From NCBI GenBank assembly GCA_964388745.1, contig CAYMBP010000028.1:1-13561 (forward strand): a stretch of 13,561 nt of DNA. The letters are read 5' to 3'. Shown piece after piece: positions 6,960 through 13,561 of this stretch. Every line of letters begins with the position of its first letter. The first letter of the stretch is position 1. The notes under the pieces were generated by a model, which did not search any database, was not told where the DNA came from, and saw only the letters and a program-made list of their open reading frames with translations. The stretch comes from CAYMBP01 sp964388745 (GTDB lineage: Bacteria > Babelota > Babeliae > Babelales > RVW-14). The position numbers and the translations under genes are program-made.

Positions 6960-8222
6960 TTAGTCTCCTATTTTTTCCTTTAAGACAGCTTGGTCTATTT
7001 TAAGTTGTTCGCTTAACTTATCAAGTTGATAACCATTTTTTTTATAAAGATGTATTAAGAATTGATATTCAAAAGCCTTAAAGGCTGAATCAAGAGAGGC
7101 AAACTCACCAAACAGTTGCTCTTCGCAAAAAAGTGAAACCTGCTCTTGCATACAATCAGCAAGAAACTTTTTTGAGATAATTTGATTATTACTTGAAAGA
7201 GAAACAAGTCTTTTTAAAGTAATTTTAAGCTCTTTGATATTGCCATGCCAGGGGTAATTGCGCAGGCACCTCATTGCTTGAGGGCTCAGCAATACATTTT
7301 TTGCTTGGGCTTTATTTTCATAAGCCAGAAAGTGTGAAACAAGCAGTGGAATATCGTGTCGCCTTTTGGCAAGACTCACTGTCTCAAGCGGAATGATATT
7401 GAGCGCATAAAAAAGAGATGTATCAAAATCCTTTTTTTGCACAAAATGAAAAAGGTTGGGAGATGCTGATGCAATGAACCGAACAAGTTGAGAATGTGCT
7501 TTAATAGCAGCAAGAGTTTCTCGTTGTAAGCTGGAAGAAAAAAGATGTATATTTTTCAGATAAACAGTTCCTTCTTGAGCCTTATCAATCAAGGTAAGTT
7601 CTTTTGTTGAAAATTCATCAATTGTTAAAAAGGGAAGACTTGCTCGAGGGCTTATTTCGTGAATGTAACGAGCAATGGTTGACTTTCCTGAGCCTTGTGC
7701 ACCATAAATAAGAACATTATAGGCAAGCGGTGCAACAAGATCAACTTGTCGCATAAGTTCATGAAACATATCGCTTTTACCAACAATTCCACGGGCTTCA
7801 TAATTATGCTCTTTTTGAGTAAGTGAGGTTTTTTTTTCTTCATTATTAAGCTGTTCTACCGCATTTACTTTTTCAAGAAGAACATCAAGACTAAGAGGCT
7901 TTTCAATAAAGTCTTGTGCACCAAAATTAAGCGCATCAACGGCCATAGGAATAGTACCAAACCCTGACATAATAATGACTTGCTGCTTAGGATACTGCTC
8001 CTTAATTTTTTTTAAAAGATCAAGGCCATTACAATGTGGCATAAATATATCAAGTAGCACAAGATCTGGTATGAGTTCACCAATCATTGCAAGAGCTTGC
8101 TTTCCCTCAGTTGTTGTTCGCACACGAAAGTTTTCATCTGTTAATGCATCTTGAATGGCTTGCAGAATGGCTGGCTCGTCATCAATAACAAAAATAAGAG
8201 CCTTAGGGTTATGATGTGTCAT
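6960..8222 (-). CDS. NtrC-type response regulator with degenerate AAA+ domain
   Basis: The order receiver - AAA+ - helix-turn-helix-like C terminus identifies an NtrC-family response regulator of 420 residues. The receiver looks functional: acidic pocket D14/D15, phospho-acceptor D58 (LLDIFMP), S86 and K108 (IEKP). The AAA+ part starts near GIVGKSDMF (145-153) and has Walker A GAQGSGKST (174-182). The segment that should carry GAFTGA, the sigma54-contact loop, is missing, and the Walker B equivalent reads GTVYLKNIH (218-226), with Lys-Asn instead of Asp-Glu. The later LAKRRHDIPLL and YPWHGNIKELK motifs are kept. The C-terminal 40 residues resemble the Fis-type HTH but weakly. It follows mlaF after 3 bp, probably translationally coupled; AGGA lies inside the mlaF end. 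No sensor kinase is in the window. The family call is firm; sigma54-dependent activation seems unlikely. Confidence 0.9.
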   Translation of the reverse strand: MTHHNPKALIFVIDDEPAILQAIQDALTDENFRVRTTTEGKQALAMIGELIPDLVLLDIFMPHCNGLDLLKKIKEQYPKQQVIIMSGFGTIPMAVDALNFGAQDFIEKPLSLDVLLEKVNAVEQLNNEEKKTSLTQKEHNYEARGIVGKSDMFHELMRQVDLVAPLAYNVLIYGAQGSGKSTIARYIHEISPRASLPFLTIDEFSTKELTLIDKAQEGTVYLKNIHLFSSSLQRETLAAIKAHSQLVRFIASASPNLFHFVQKKDFDTSLFYALNIIPLETVSLAKRRHDIPLLVSHFLAYENKAQAKNVLLSPQAMRCLRNYPWHGNIKELKITLKRLVSLSSNNQIISKKFLADCMQEQVSLFCEEQLFGEFASLDSAFKAFEYQFLIHLYKKNGYQLDKLSEQLKIDQAVLKEKIGD

Positions 8223-8225
8223 GGC

Positions 8226-8978
8226 TTATTTAAATCCTATCTGTTTAATTGGACCATCTGCAAGGCCGCGAATAAATTGATAAATATATTCATTGTTACA
8301 CTCCCAGATACTTTGAGCATCTCCTTTGTAGATAATTTTTCCTTCGTGCAACATTGCAACTTGCGTGGCATACTTAAAAATCTCTATGTCATGAGAGATA
8401 ACAATAGTTGTTGCATTATGCTCTTCATGCGTTTTTTTAATGAGCTCATGAATAAGCTTAACGGTAATTGGATCAAGCCCCGTTGTCGGCTCATCATAAA
8501 TAAGAATTTCAGGGCTGAGCATTAATGTTCGAGCAAGGCCAACACGTTTTTTCATACCCCCTGAAAGCTCGTTAGGAAATTTGTCAATAACGTCTTCATC
8601 AAGACCAACATCTTTAAGCTTTTCAACAACAAGAGAGCGTACCTCATCTGGATGTATGCCTTCTTCAAGAAGTGTGATGCCAACATTTTCAAAAACATTA
8701 AGTGAATCAAGAAGCGCAGCAAATTGAAATACATAACCACATTTTTTATAAACTTCTTGCTGTTGTCTTTTATGTAACGAGGTAATATCCTGCTCATCAA
8801 TAATTACATTTCCACTGTCAGGTTTAATAAGGCCAATAATCTGTTTAAGCAGAACAGATTTTCCTTCACCCGAGCGGCCAATAATCGCAAGAAACTCACC
8901 CTTTTTAATATCAAGACTAAGCTCATTAGTTATTATGTTATTGCCAAATGACTTTTTTAAATTTTTAATACTAATCAT
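8226..8978 (-). CDS. mlaF: ABC transporter ATPase, MlaF type
   Basis: Cytoplasmic ATPase of the Mla/Mce phospholipid transport system, working with the MlaE permease to move phospholipids across the envelope. The 250-residue protein has Walker A GRSGEGKS (34-41), Q-loop Gln85, signature LSGGM (138-142) continuing as KKRVGLAR, Walker B ILIYDEP (158-164) with Glu163, the D-loop in TTGLDP, and H-loop His196. The LSGGMKKRVGLAR and DEPTTGLDP phrases are typical of MlaF and Mce-linked ATPases. Its ATG overlaps the mlaE stop (ATGA, 8975-8978), the usual sign of coupled translation. No MCE-domain gene (mlaD) follows; the next gene is the response regulator. Confidence 0.93.
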   Translation of the reverse strand: MISIKNLKKSFGNNIITNELSLDIKKGEFLAIIGRSGEGKSVLLKQIIGLIKPDSGNVIIDEQDITSLHKRQQQEVYKKCGYVFQFAALLDSLNVFENVGITLLEEGIHPDEVRSLVVEKLKDVGLDEDVIDKFPNELSGGMKKRVGLARTLMLSPEILIYDEPTTGLDPITVKLIHELIKKTHEEHNATTIVISHDIEIFKYATQVAMLHEGKIIYKGDAQSIWECNNEYIYQFIRGLADGPIKQIGFK

Positions 8979-9754
8979 TTTGTAAACATTAATGAGGTGA
9001 GAACGTAGTCAGCAACAACAATAGTAAGAATTGCAGAAACCACACTTTTTGTAATTGCAATACCAACTCCACGAGCACCCCCTCCTGCATAATATCCTTT
9101 ATAGGTGCTGACAATAGCAAGTAAAAAGCCAAACACAACGGCTTTGATAATCCCGTTGCTGATATCTGAAAACTCAACATTTGAAATAACAGCTTCTATG
9201 TATACTTCTGAGTTTATGCCAAGCATATAAATTGACATAAAATATCCTGACATAATGCCAAAAAAACTACAAAATATAGATAAAAAAGGAACAATAATAG
9301 TACTTGCAATAATTCGTGGAATGATAAGATATTGATGCGTGTTAATGCATAATGTTTGAAGAGCATCAATCTGCTCAGTGATTCTCATGGTACCAAGCTC
9401 TGATGTAATTGCAGATCCCGCTCGCCCAATAACCATAATAGCTGTAAAAACAGGACCAAACTCTCTAGTCATTGAAAGAAAAACAATTGGCCCAATAAAA
9501 TGATCAGCCCCAAAGCGTTGCAGCCCTATGTAACTTTGTAATGCAATAACTGCCCCAACAGTAATACCTACAATAGAAACAATCCCAAGAGAGCCTACTC
9601 CAATGTAATTCATTTGGAAAAAGACTTTTTTCAGCTTGAGACGTGTAGTACATAAAGCGACAAAATTTTCATAAAGAAAAATTCCGATATAGCCAAGATT
9701 ATTGCACCAGGCAATAGTTTTTGCACCAATCATGTCTACAAAATTGAGCAACAC
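8975..9754 (-). CDS. mlaE: ABC transporter permease, MlaE type
   Basis: Inner-membrane permease of the Mla/Mce phospholipid transporter. The 259-residue sequence carries the family core TREFGPVFTAIMVIGRAG (96-113), then SELGTMRITEQIDAL (118-132), and about five to six hydrophobic segments, ending in a hydrophobic helix (VVADYVLTSLMF). Length is normal for MlaE (about 260). The start is GTG at 9754, chosen because AGGA lies 7 nt upstream; the next in-frame ATG (residue 8) has no such site. It is preceded by secG (59 bp) and overlaps mlaF by 4 bp. Confidence 0.93.
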   Translation of the reverse strand: MLLNFVDMIGAKTIAWCNNLGYIGIFLYENFVALCTTRLKLKKVFFQMNYIGVGSLGIVSIVGITVGAVIALQSYIGLQRFGADHFIGPIVFLSMTREFGPVFTAIMVIGRAGSAITSELGTMRITEQIDALQTLCINTHQYLIIPRIIASTIIVPFLSIFCSFFGIMSGYFMSIYMLGINSEVYIEAVISNVEFSDISNGIIKAVVFGFLLAIVSTYKGYYAGGGARGVGIAITKSVVSAILTIVVADYVLTSLMFTK

Positions 9755-9761
9755 AGGCTTA

Positions 9762-9765
9762 TCCT
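9762..9765 (-). promoter_or_regulatory. Ribosome binding site deciding the GTG start of mlaE
   Basis: AGGA on the minus strand, 7 nt before the GTG at 9752-9754, favours this non-ATG start over the internal ATG at residue 8. Confidence 0.6.
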
Positions 9766-9813
9766 AATACGTTAAATTCCTATTAATGAATTACTACTTC
9801 TTTTCTCGTTGAT

Positions 9814-10155
9814 TTACTCAGCGCTCTCTTCTTTTGCTGGAGTTGTTGTGCTCGTATCAAGCCTGCTATCTTGAGCCGGTGTTGCTTTCTGCCGTGAGGT
9901 ATAACCCTTAAGCTCTGATGCTTGGTGTTGCCTTGAATTAAGTACAGCAAGCCCAAGCGCACCAAATACAAACATCAATCCCATAGCCCAAGTGATACGT
10001 TCAAAAAAATCTTGCCCTCCTGACCCACCAAAAAGCATTTGGCTGCCACCACCCATACCACCAAGCCCCATATCTCCCTTGCCTTGTTGTAAGAGAATAA
10101 TAAAAGCGAGAAGCGCTGCTAAGATTACAAAAAGAACCATTAAAAATGTAAGCAT
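9814..10155 (-). CDS. secG: Preprotein translocase subunit SecG
   Basis: SecG is the small accessory membrane subunit of the SecYEG channel. The 113-residue product has two membrane helices (about 4-22 and 54-72) joined by the family's Gly-rich loop: LLQQGKGDMG (21-30) and FGGSGGQDFFERIT (42-55). A hydrophilic Ser/Thr/Glu-rich tail (74-113) is longer than in E. coli. A good AAGGAAG lies 4 nt before ATG 10155. It follows tpiA after 51 bp, a pairing common in bacteria. That gap contains a small hairpin (GGAGT/ACTCC, 10192-10207) at the tpiA stop without a T-run, so read-through into secG is expected. Confidence 0.95.
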   Translation of the reverse strand: MLTFLMVLFVILAALLAFIILLQQGKGDMGLGGMGGGSQMLFGGSGGQDFFERITWAMGLMFVFGALGLAVLNSRQHQASELKGYTSRQKATPAQDSRLDTSTTTPAKEESAE

Positions 10156-10206
10156 GAATCTTCCTTGTTAGTAATGTTGTATTATTTATATGGAGTACAC
10201 CCACTC

Positions 10207-10974
10207 CTACCTATAGTGTACAATTTTTTCAAGCTCTTGAAAATCGAGACTTGCTCGGCCAATTAAAAAACCTGAAATTTGAGGAATGCTTTTAAGTCGA
10301 GCAGCATTATGAGAGGTGATACTCCCTCCGTAAACAAGTCGATATGAGCGAGTAAGAGCTAACTCATTAAGATAAGACTCTATCCAGGCGAGCACTGACT
10401 CAATATGATCATTGTCAGCCGCTTTTTGCGCGCCAATCGCCCAAACTGGTTCATATGCTATGCACAATGGAGTATTTTGGTGTGATGATGATTGGGCAGC
10501 TTGAGCAATTGGCGCAAGTTGTTCTTCAATCCTGCTCAATGTTTCACCTTGATCGTATGCATTTTTATCTTCACCGATACAGGCAATAGGAATAATATTG
10601 TTATCAAAAAGAGTCTGCGCTTGCTTAGCAACTGACTGATCACTTTCATTATTAAAAGAGCGCCGTTCGCTGTGCCCAATAATACAATACGAGCAACCAA
10701 GCTCATAAAGACTGCGCGGGGATATTTGTCCCGTGAAAGATCCCCGCTCATGTTCGGCACAACATTGAGCAGATAATGCTACACTTGTCTCTTTAATTGC
10801 TTGAGCAATTGGAAAGAGAGCTTCTGCAGAGGGAGCTATAACCATCTGCGTATTTTCTCGGTCTGCAAGAGAAAGTATTTCATCATAATAATTTGATGCA
10901 AACGAGAGAGCTTCGTTAAGAGATAATGACATTTTCCAATTTGAAATATACAAAAAATTTTTTTTAGTATTCAT
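10207..10974 (-). CDS. tpiA: Triosephosphate isomerase
   Basis: Glycolytic TIM-barrel enzyme that interconverts dihydroxyacetone phosphate and glyceraldehyde-3-phosphate. The 255 residues include the catalytic Lys14 in NWKM, the dimer loop GSFTGQIS (78-85), the electrophile His101 in IIGHSERR, the base Glu175 in AYEPVWAIG, and the phosphate-binding YGGSI. Length is normal. The mobile loop 6 reads AIGAQKAAD instead of the usual AIGTGKTA, an unusual change in a highly conserved loop. ATG 10974 has a strong AAGGAG 4 nt upstream. It heads the run tpiA-secG-mlaE-mlaF-response regulator, all on one strand with gaps of 59 bp or less. Confidence 0.96.
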   Translation of the reverse strand: MNTKKNFLYISNWKMSLSLNEALSFASNYYDEILSLADRENTQMVIAPSAEALFPIAQAIKETSVALSAQCCAEHERGSFTGQISPRSLYELGCSYCIIGHSERRSFNNESDQSVAKQAQTLFDNNIIPIACIGEDKNAYDQGETLSRIEEQLAPIAQAAQSSSHQNTPLCIAYEPVWAIGAQKAADNDHIESVLAWIESYLNELALTRSYRLVYGGSITSHNAARLKSIPQISGFLIGRASLDFQELEKIVHYR

Positions 10975-10978
10975 GTTA

Positions 10979-10984
10979 CTCCTT
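10979..10984 (-). promoter_or_regulatory. Ribosome binding site of tpiA
   Basis: AAGGAG on the minus strand, 4 nt before ATG 10974; the strongest Shine-Dalgarno in the window. Confidence 0.75.
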
Positions 10985-11022
10985 AATAGTCTAAAAAGGT
11001 GATCATTTGTGGCACTTTGGGC

Positions 11023-11028
11023 AGTATA
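11023..11028 (-). promoter_or_regulatory. Possible -10 box for the tpiA operon
   Basis: TATACT on the minus strand, 48 bp upstream of the tpiA ATG. No good -35 is found at 16-18 bp, so this is only the best candidate. Confidence 0.3.
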
Positions 11029-11319
11029 AACTAATCGAAGCTAGCCGTACAGGCGGCATAAAATTTCTTATTCGTGCTTGAAAGATTATACAGATCTGAA
11101 GCTAAATTTATCAAGCTTCACTCAAAATATTCAGATAAAATTGATCTTAATTTTCTCAATTATTTCTTCCTACTTGAGATGCTTCAAACAATCACGCTAC
11201 GTCTTTTTTGTAAGTTATTGCATGCGAGCACAATCTAAGAAACTGCTCTTAAAAATCACACCAAATAAACAAAAGCTTCTCATATAGCAAAAAACATTCT
11301 AACTTGCACAAATATTGGG

Positions 11320-11357
11320 GTCATCCTGGACTCTATCGCTTCGCTTCAGAGTGATGA
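11320..11357. repeat. Repeat-like imperfect hairpin
   Basis: TCATC(ctgg)ACTCT at 11321-11334 pairs with AGAGT-GATGA at 11348-11357, with a 4-nt bulge and a loop of repeated GCTTC. The opening phrase GTCATCCTGGACTCTAT is related to 11635-11658. Such phrases are typical of dispersed intergenic repeats, but copy number cannot be seen here. Confidence 0.5.
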
Positions 11358-11455
11358 TCTTGAGACAATAAACTGTTCCAATGTTACGTGTTTTAGCTAT
11401 ATCAGACTCTTCACAAGTCATCATAAAATCCTTTTTCATATGGCTATACAAAATT

Positions 11456-11479
11456 GAATTAACATAATGTTGTTAATTC
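11456..11479. repeat. Perfect 9-bp inverted repeat
   Basis: GAATTAACA and TGTTAATTC flank a 6-nt spacer (TAATGT). There is no T-run, so it is not a terminator; it may be a protein-binding dyad or part of a repeat element. Confidence 0.5.
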
Positions 11480-11634
11480 ACTGTAGAGAATCTCTTTGCT
11501 TGATAATCGTTACATTCTCACACTCACAACGCTCACTGAAGAGAACAGTCACGACGAAACCCTAGCGCAGGAGAATGGACTCCCTTGAAATTTAAATTAT
11601 ATAAATCTTAAAGAGCTTAGCTATAAATAATAGA

Positions 11635-11668
11635 GTCATTCTAAAAACTGGATTCTATAATTCAGTCC
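11635..11668. repeat. Second copy-like repeat phrase
   Basis: GTCATTCT followed by TGGATTCTAT matches the phrase at 11320-11336 in the same orientation, apart from 7 extra bases and two substitutions. It suggests two decayed members of one repeat family. Confidence 0.4.
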
Positions 11669-11758
11669 ACAAAGTCAAGTCTAGCTCCCATACACTCTAT
11701 CAATTTAAAGGCACCAGAAAAAGTCAAGGCGCCAATTTTTTTGATTCAAGCAAGCAAT

Positions 11759-11791
11759 AAAAAAAGTCCCGAGCGAACCCGGGACTTTTTT
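11759..11791 (-). terminator. Strong rho-independent terminator of the outer-membrane protein gene
   Basis: The stem GTCCCG / CGGGAC (11766-11771 with 11780-11785) has an 8-nt loop and is flanked by A7 and T6, so it could act in both directions. It lies 26 nt past the stop codon at 11817, which makes it the terminator of that minus-strand gene. Confidence 0.92.
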
Positions 11792-11816
11792 GGATAGAAA
11801 AATTAATCACGCAAAA

Positions 11817-13561
11817 CTAGAAGCGGACATTCCACCCTGCATGAAGGTCGCATTCACGTGGTGCATTTTGACCAGCGAATACAAATGACGCTCCAGCATA
11901 AAGATCCATGTACTTAGACAAACGGTAGTTTGCTTCGGTACGAATCTTATGTGAAAGTTGCTCGGTATTGCGTTCTGCTTCTTTTTTGCCAAGTGCTTTT
12001 GGATTTGCAACAAGCTTTTTAGCAGAGATCACACCATTAGTGTTCGTATGTTCGTAACGACCACCAAGGCATGATTCAACTTCTTTGCACTTCCAGTTTA
12101 CATGATCTTCGGTCTTGTAGTAGAACTCGTAACCAAGAACACCACTGATGTCTGATGTTTCTGGGTGGAAGAATTGAAGATCAAGGCGACCAACAAAATA
12201 ACCCCAGTCAACATCTGCCTTCACGCAAGGACCAATGTTTTTAACACATGATCCGCAGAAGGTTGCCATGCGACGCTCTGTGCTTTCAAGAACGAATGAC
12301 CAGTATGCATCAGCCTTAAGACCCATCCAATCAAGTGGCTGCCATGCACCGCCAGCACCAAGCTTGATTTCAAAGTGGCCGCCGTTACCAAGGTGTGCTC
12401 GGTATGGGTTGCCGCTTCGGTTGCTGTCTGAGCCACCAGCTGTTGGGAAACGAACCCCGAAGAAGAGTTCAAACATTGCCATGTCGCAGAAGTCGTAGTT
12501 GTAGTAAAGATCAACGTCGATATCACCAAGACCGGTGCGCTTGTCGCTTTCAAACTTCACGCCGCAGTTGCAGAGCTGGAGGAGGGGATGCGTGTCGTAG
12601 ATTGGAAGGCGATTTTGAATTGCTGTATCAAGCTGACCAGAAACGCCGACATCATCATGAACACCACGCCCAAGCCGTTGAGGATTATCATTGGTTGAAT
12701 CAGTTTGTCGTCTAAACACAACCCAATACTTTGAATCACCATCACCATTTGGACACTCACACTTTCTGAGCTGCTTCTCCCAGTCGGCAAACACCTTAGA
12801 ATAATCTGTTGGTGTAGCCCCTGGTTGTCCTATATCAAAAAATGATAACGTCGATGTTGTTGGTCCACTATTTGCATCAGTAATTGGCTTAATATTATCA
12901 ACACCAACCGTCAAATCATTACGATTCAAAGGAGCCCCAGCTGTATCAACCACCTGAAAAGCATGGACTAATGGTTCACCAATGCTATTGGATGCAGCAA
13001 GCGCAACCCCTACTCCCAAGCTGGTCCCGTCTGGAGCATTATTTGGAGCTGCAACCTGAACAGTAAACATACGAACATCACCTGGAGCAGGAGACTTTAC
13101 CTCTGACCGCTGCAGTTCATCAATAATGCTTCTCACAAAATCAGAACGATATGCCGTAACCTTAACATTATCAAAATTACCTGACTGCCCTGCTCGCTGC
13201 AAAGTGCCTGTGGCAGCCTGCACACCATTAACAATGTCATTAATAGGAGTGGGAGTCATCGCATTAGCAAGAAGATTCGCGGAATTAGCTAAGCTGGTGA
13301 GAAATGTAGTAGCACTAAGAGCGAGTGGCGCAGAAACATTAACGTTAACATTGATATCTTGAATAAGATCTGTAAAAAATTCCTGTAATTCATCATTACT
13401 AGCAATAAGAACCCCTGGCGTATTTAAAGTGTTAATAAGCGGACTCACCAATCCAAAAACATCTGTTGCCGTTTCACTATCCACACCATAACTCGTCTTA
13501 TCAATTGTCACATACCGAGATGAAACAACTTGGTCACGAGGATCTTGAAGCTTATCAGTAT
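11817..13561 (-). CDS. Cysteine-containing outer-membrane beta-barrel protein, C-terminal part
   Basis: I know no gene name for this protein. The frame is open to the window edge, so the N terminus and any signal peptide are missing; a GTG at 13511 is internal, because 16 in-frame codons precede it without a stop. The visible 580 residues begin with an Asn/Thr/Ala-rich, low-complexity-like part. About 340 residues follow that look like a beta-barrel: alternating aromatic strands (DVDLYYNYDF, MFELFFGVRF, LKADAYWSFVLE, GVLGYEFYYK, YMDLYAGASFVFAG) and the last strand CDLHAGWNVRF with a terminal Phe, the usual signal for insertion by the BAM machinery. It has 11 cysteines, several paired (CEC, CNC, CGSC), consistent with periplasmic or surface disulfides. 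The style resembles large outer-membrane families in Dependentiae (recalled, not searched). Pore, adhesion or structural roles are all open. A strong terminator follows. Confidence 0.75.
   Translation of the reverse strand, partial: TDKLQDPRDQVVSSRYVTIDKTSYGVDSETATDVFGLVSPLINTLNTPGVLIASNDELQEFFTDLIQDINVNVNVSAPLALSATTFLTSLANSANLLANAMTPTPINDIVNGVQAATGTLQRAGQSGNFDNVKVTAYRSDFVRSIIDELQRSEVKSPAPGDVRMFTVQVAAPNNAPDGTSLGVGVALAASNSIGEPLVHAFQVVDTAGAPLNRNDLTVGVDNIKPITDANSGPTTSTLSFFDIGQPGATPTDYSKVFADWEKQLRKCECPNGDGDSKYWVVFRRQTDSTNDNPQRLGRGVHDDVGVSGQLDTAIQNRLPIYDTHPLLQLCNCGVKFESDKRTGLGDIDVDLYYNYDFCDMAMFELFFGVRFPTAGGSDSNRSGNPYRAHLGNGGHFEIKLGAGGAWQPLDWMGLKADAYWSFVLESTERRMATFCGSCVKNIGPCVKADVDWGYFVGRLDLQFFHPETSDISGVLGYEFYYKTEDHVNWKCKEVESCLGGRYEHTNTNGVISAKKLVANPKALGKKEAERNTEQLSHKIRTEANYRLSKYMDLYAGASFVFAGQNAPRECDLHAGWNVRF

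Larger units (their letters stand above)
10975..11816. other. Long intergenic region without a credible gene
   Basis: This stretch of about 840 bp separates tpiA from the outer-membrane protein gene. The longest open frame (11078-11287, plus) starts with TTG, has no ribosome binding site and resembles no family. The first 60 bp hold the tpiA ribosome binding site and a possible promoter. From about 11310 to 11690 there are several short phrases that look like degenerate dispersed repeats, and a perfect inverted repeat at 11456-11479. The right end has a strong terminator. No tRNA or known RNA was recognised. Confidence 0.65.

Noticed and set aside
6783..6983. 66-codon plus-strand ORF between the regulator and rpsI
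   Set aside because: No ribosome binding site, runs antisense into the regulator's end, no recognisable features.
11078..11287. 69-codon plus-strand ORF upstream of tpiA
   Set aside because: TTG start, no ribosome binding site, composition like A+T-rich noncoding DNA, no recognisable family.
12235..12715. Plus-strand and second-frame minus ORFs over the barrel gene
   Set aside because: Shadows of the real minus-strand frame in a G+C-richer stretch with few stop codons.

Overview
This window most likely comes from an A+T-rich, Gram-negative, host-associated bacterium. The outer-membrane side is supported by a MlaE/MlaF lipid-transport pair and by a large cysteine-containing beta-barrel protein ending in Phe. 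Gene content and the style of that barrel protein make me think of Candidatus Dependentiae (TM6/Babeliae). That placement is recall and inference, not a search result.

Layout. Positions 1-624 (+) hold the 3' end of an unrecognised Gln/Asn-rich protein built from 46-residue tandem repeats, interrupted by a 100-N assembly gap and closed by a strong terminator. Positions 756-2754 (+) are thymidine kinase (tdk) overlapping DNA-repair gene radA. From 2714 leftwards everything is on the minus strand: a PutP-like sodium:solute symporter (its 3' end overlaps radA's by 41 bp), glmS, rpsI with its own sigma70-like promoter, and a compact five-gene run tpiA-secG-mlaE-mlaF-response regulator (10974 down to 6960). 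About 840 bp without a credible gene (10975-11816) follow, containing degenerate repeat-like sequence, a 9-bp perfect inverted repeat and a strong terminator. The window ends in the 3' portion of the outer-membrane protein gene (11817 to beyond 13561, minus).

How the genes fit together. tdk salvages thymidine and radA processes recombination intermediates. glmS makes glucosamine-6-phosphate for peptidoglycan and LPS. tpiA is glycolytic, secG is part of the Sec translocon, and mlaE/mlaF move phospholipids between membranes. The last gene of the tpiA run encodes an NtrC-type response regulator whose AAA+ domain has lost the GAFTGA segment and the Walker B acidic pair. It sits where an mlaD-type gene would often be.

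Most interesting points: the degenerate NtrC-like regulator coupled to mlaEF; the repeat protein with an assembly gap exactly in phase with its 138-bp unit; a dyad centred on the rpsI -35 box; repeat-like material in the long intergenic stretch; and the compositional mosaic of the barrel gene. I see no tRNA, rRNA, CRISPR array, insertion sequence or phage gene.
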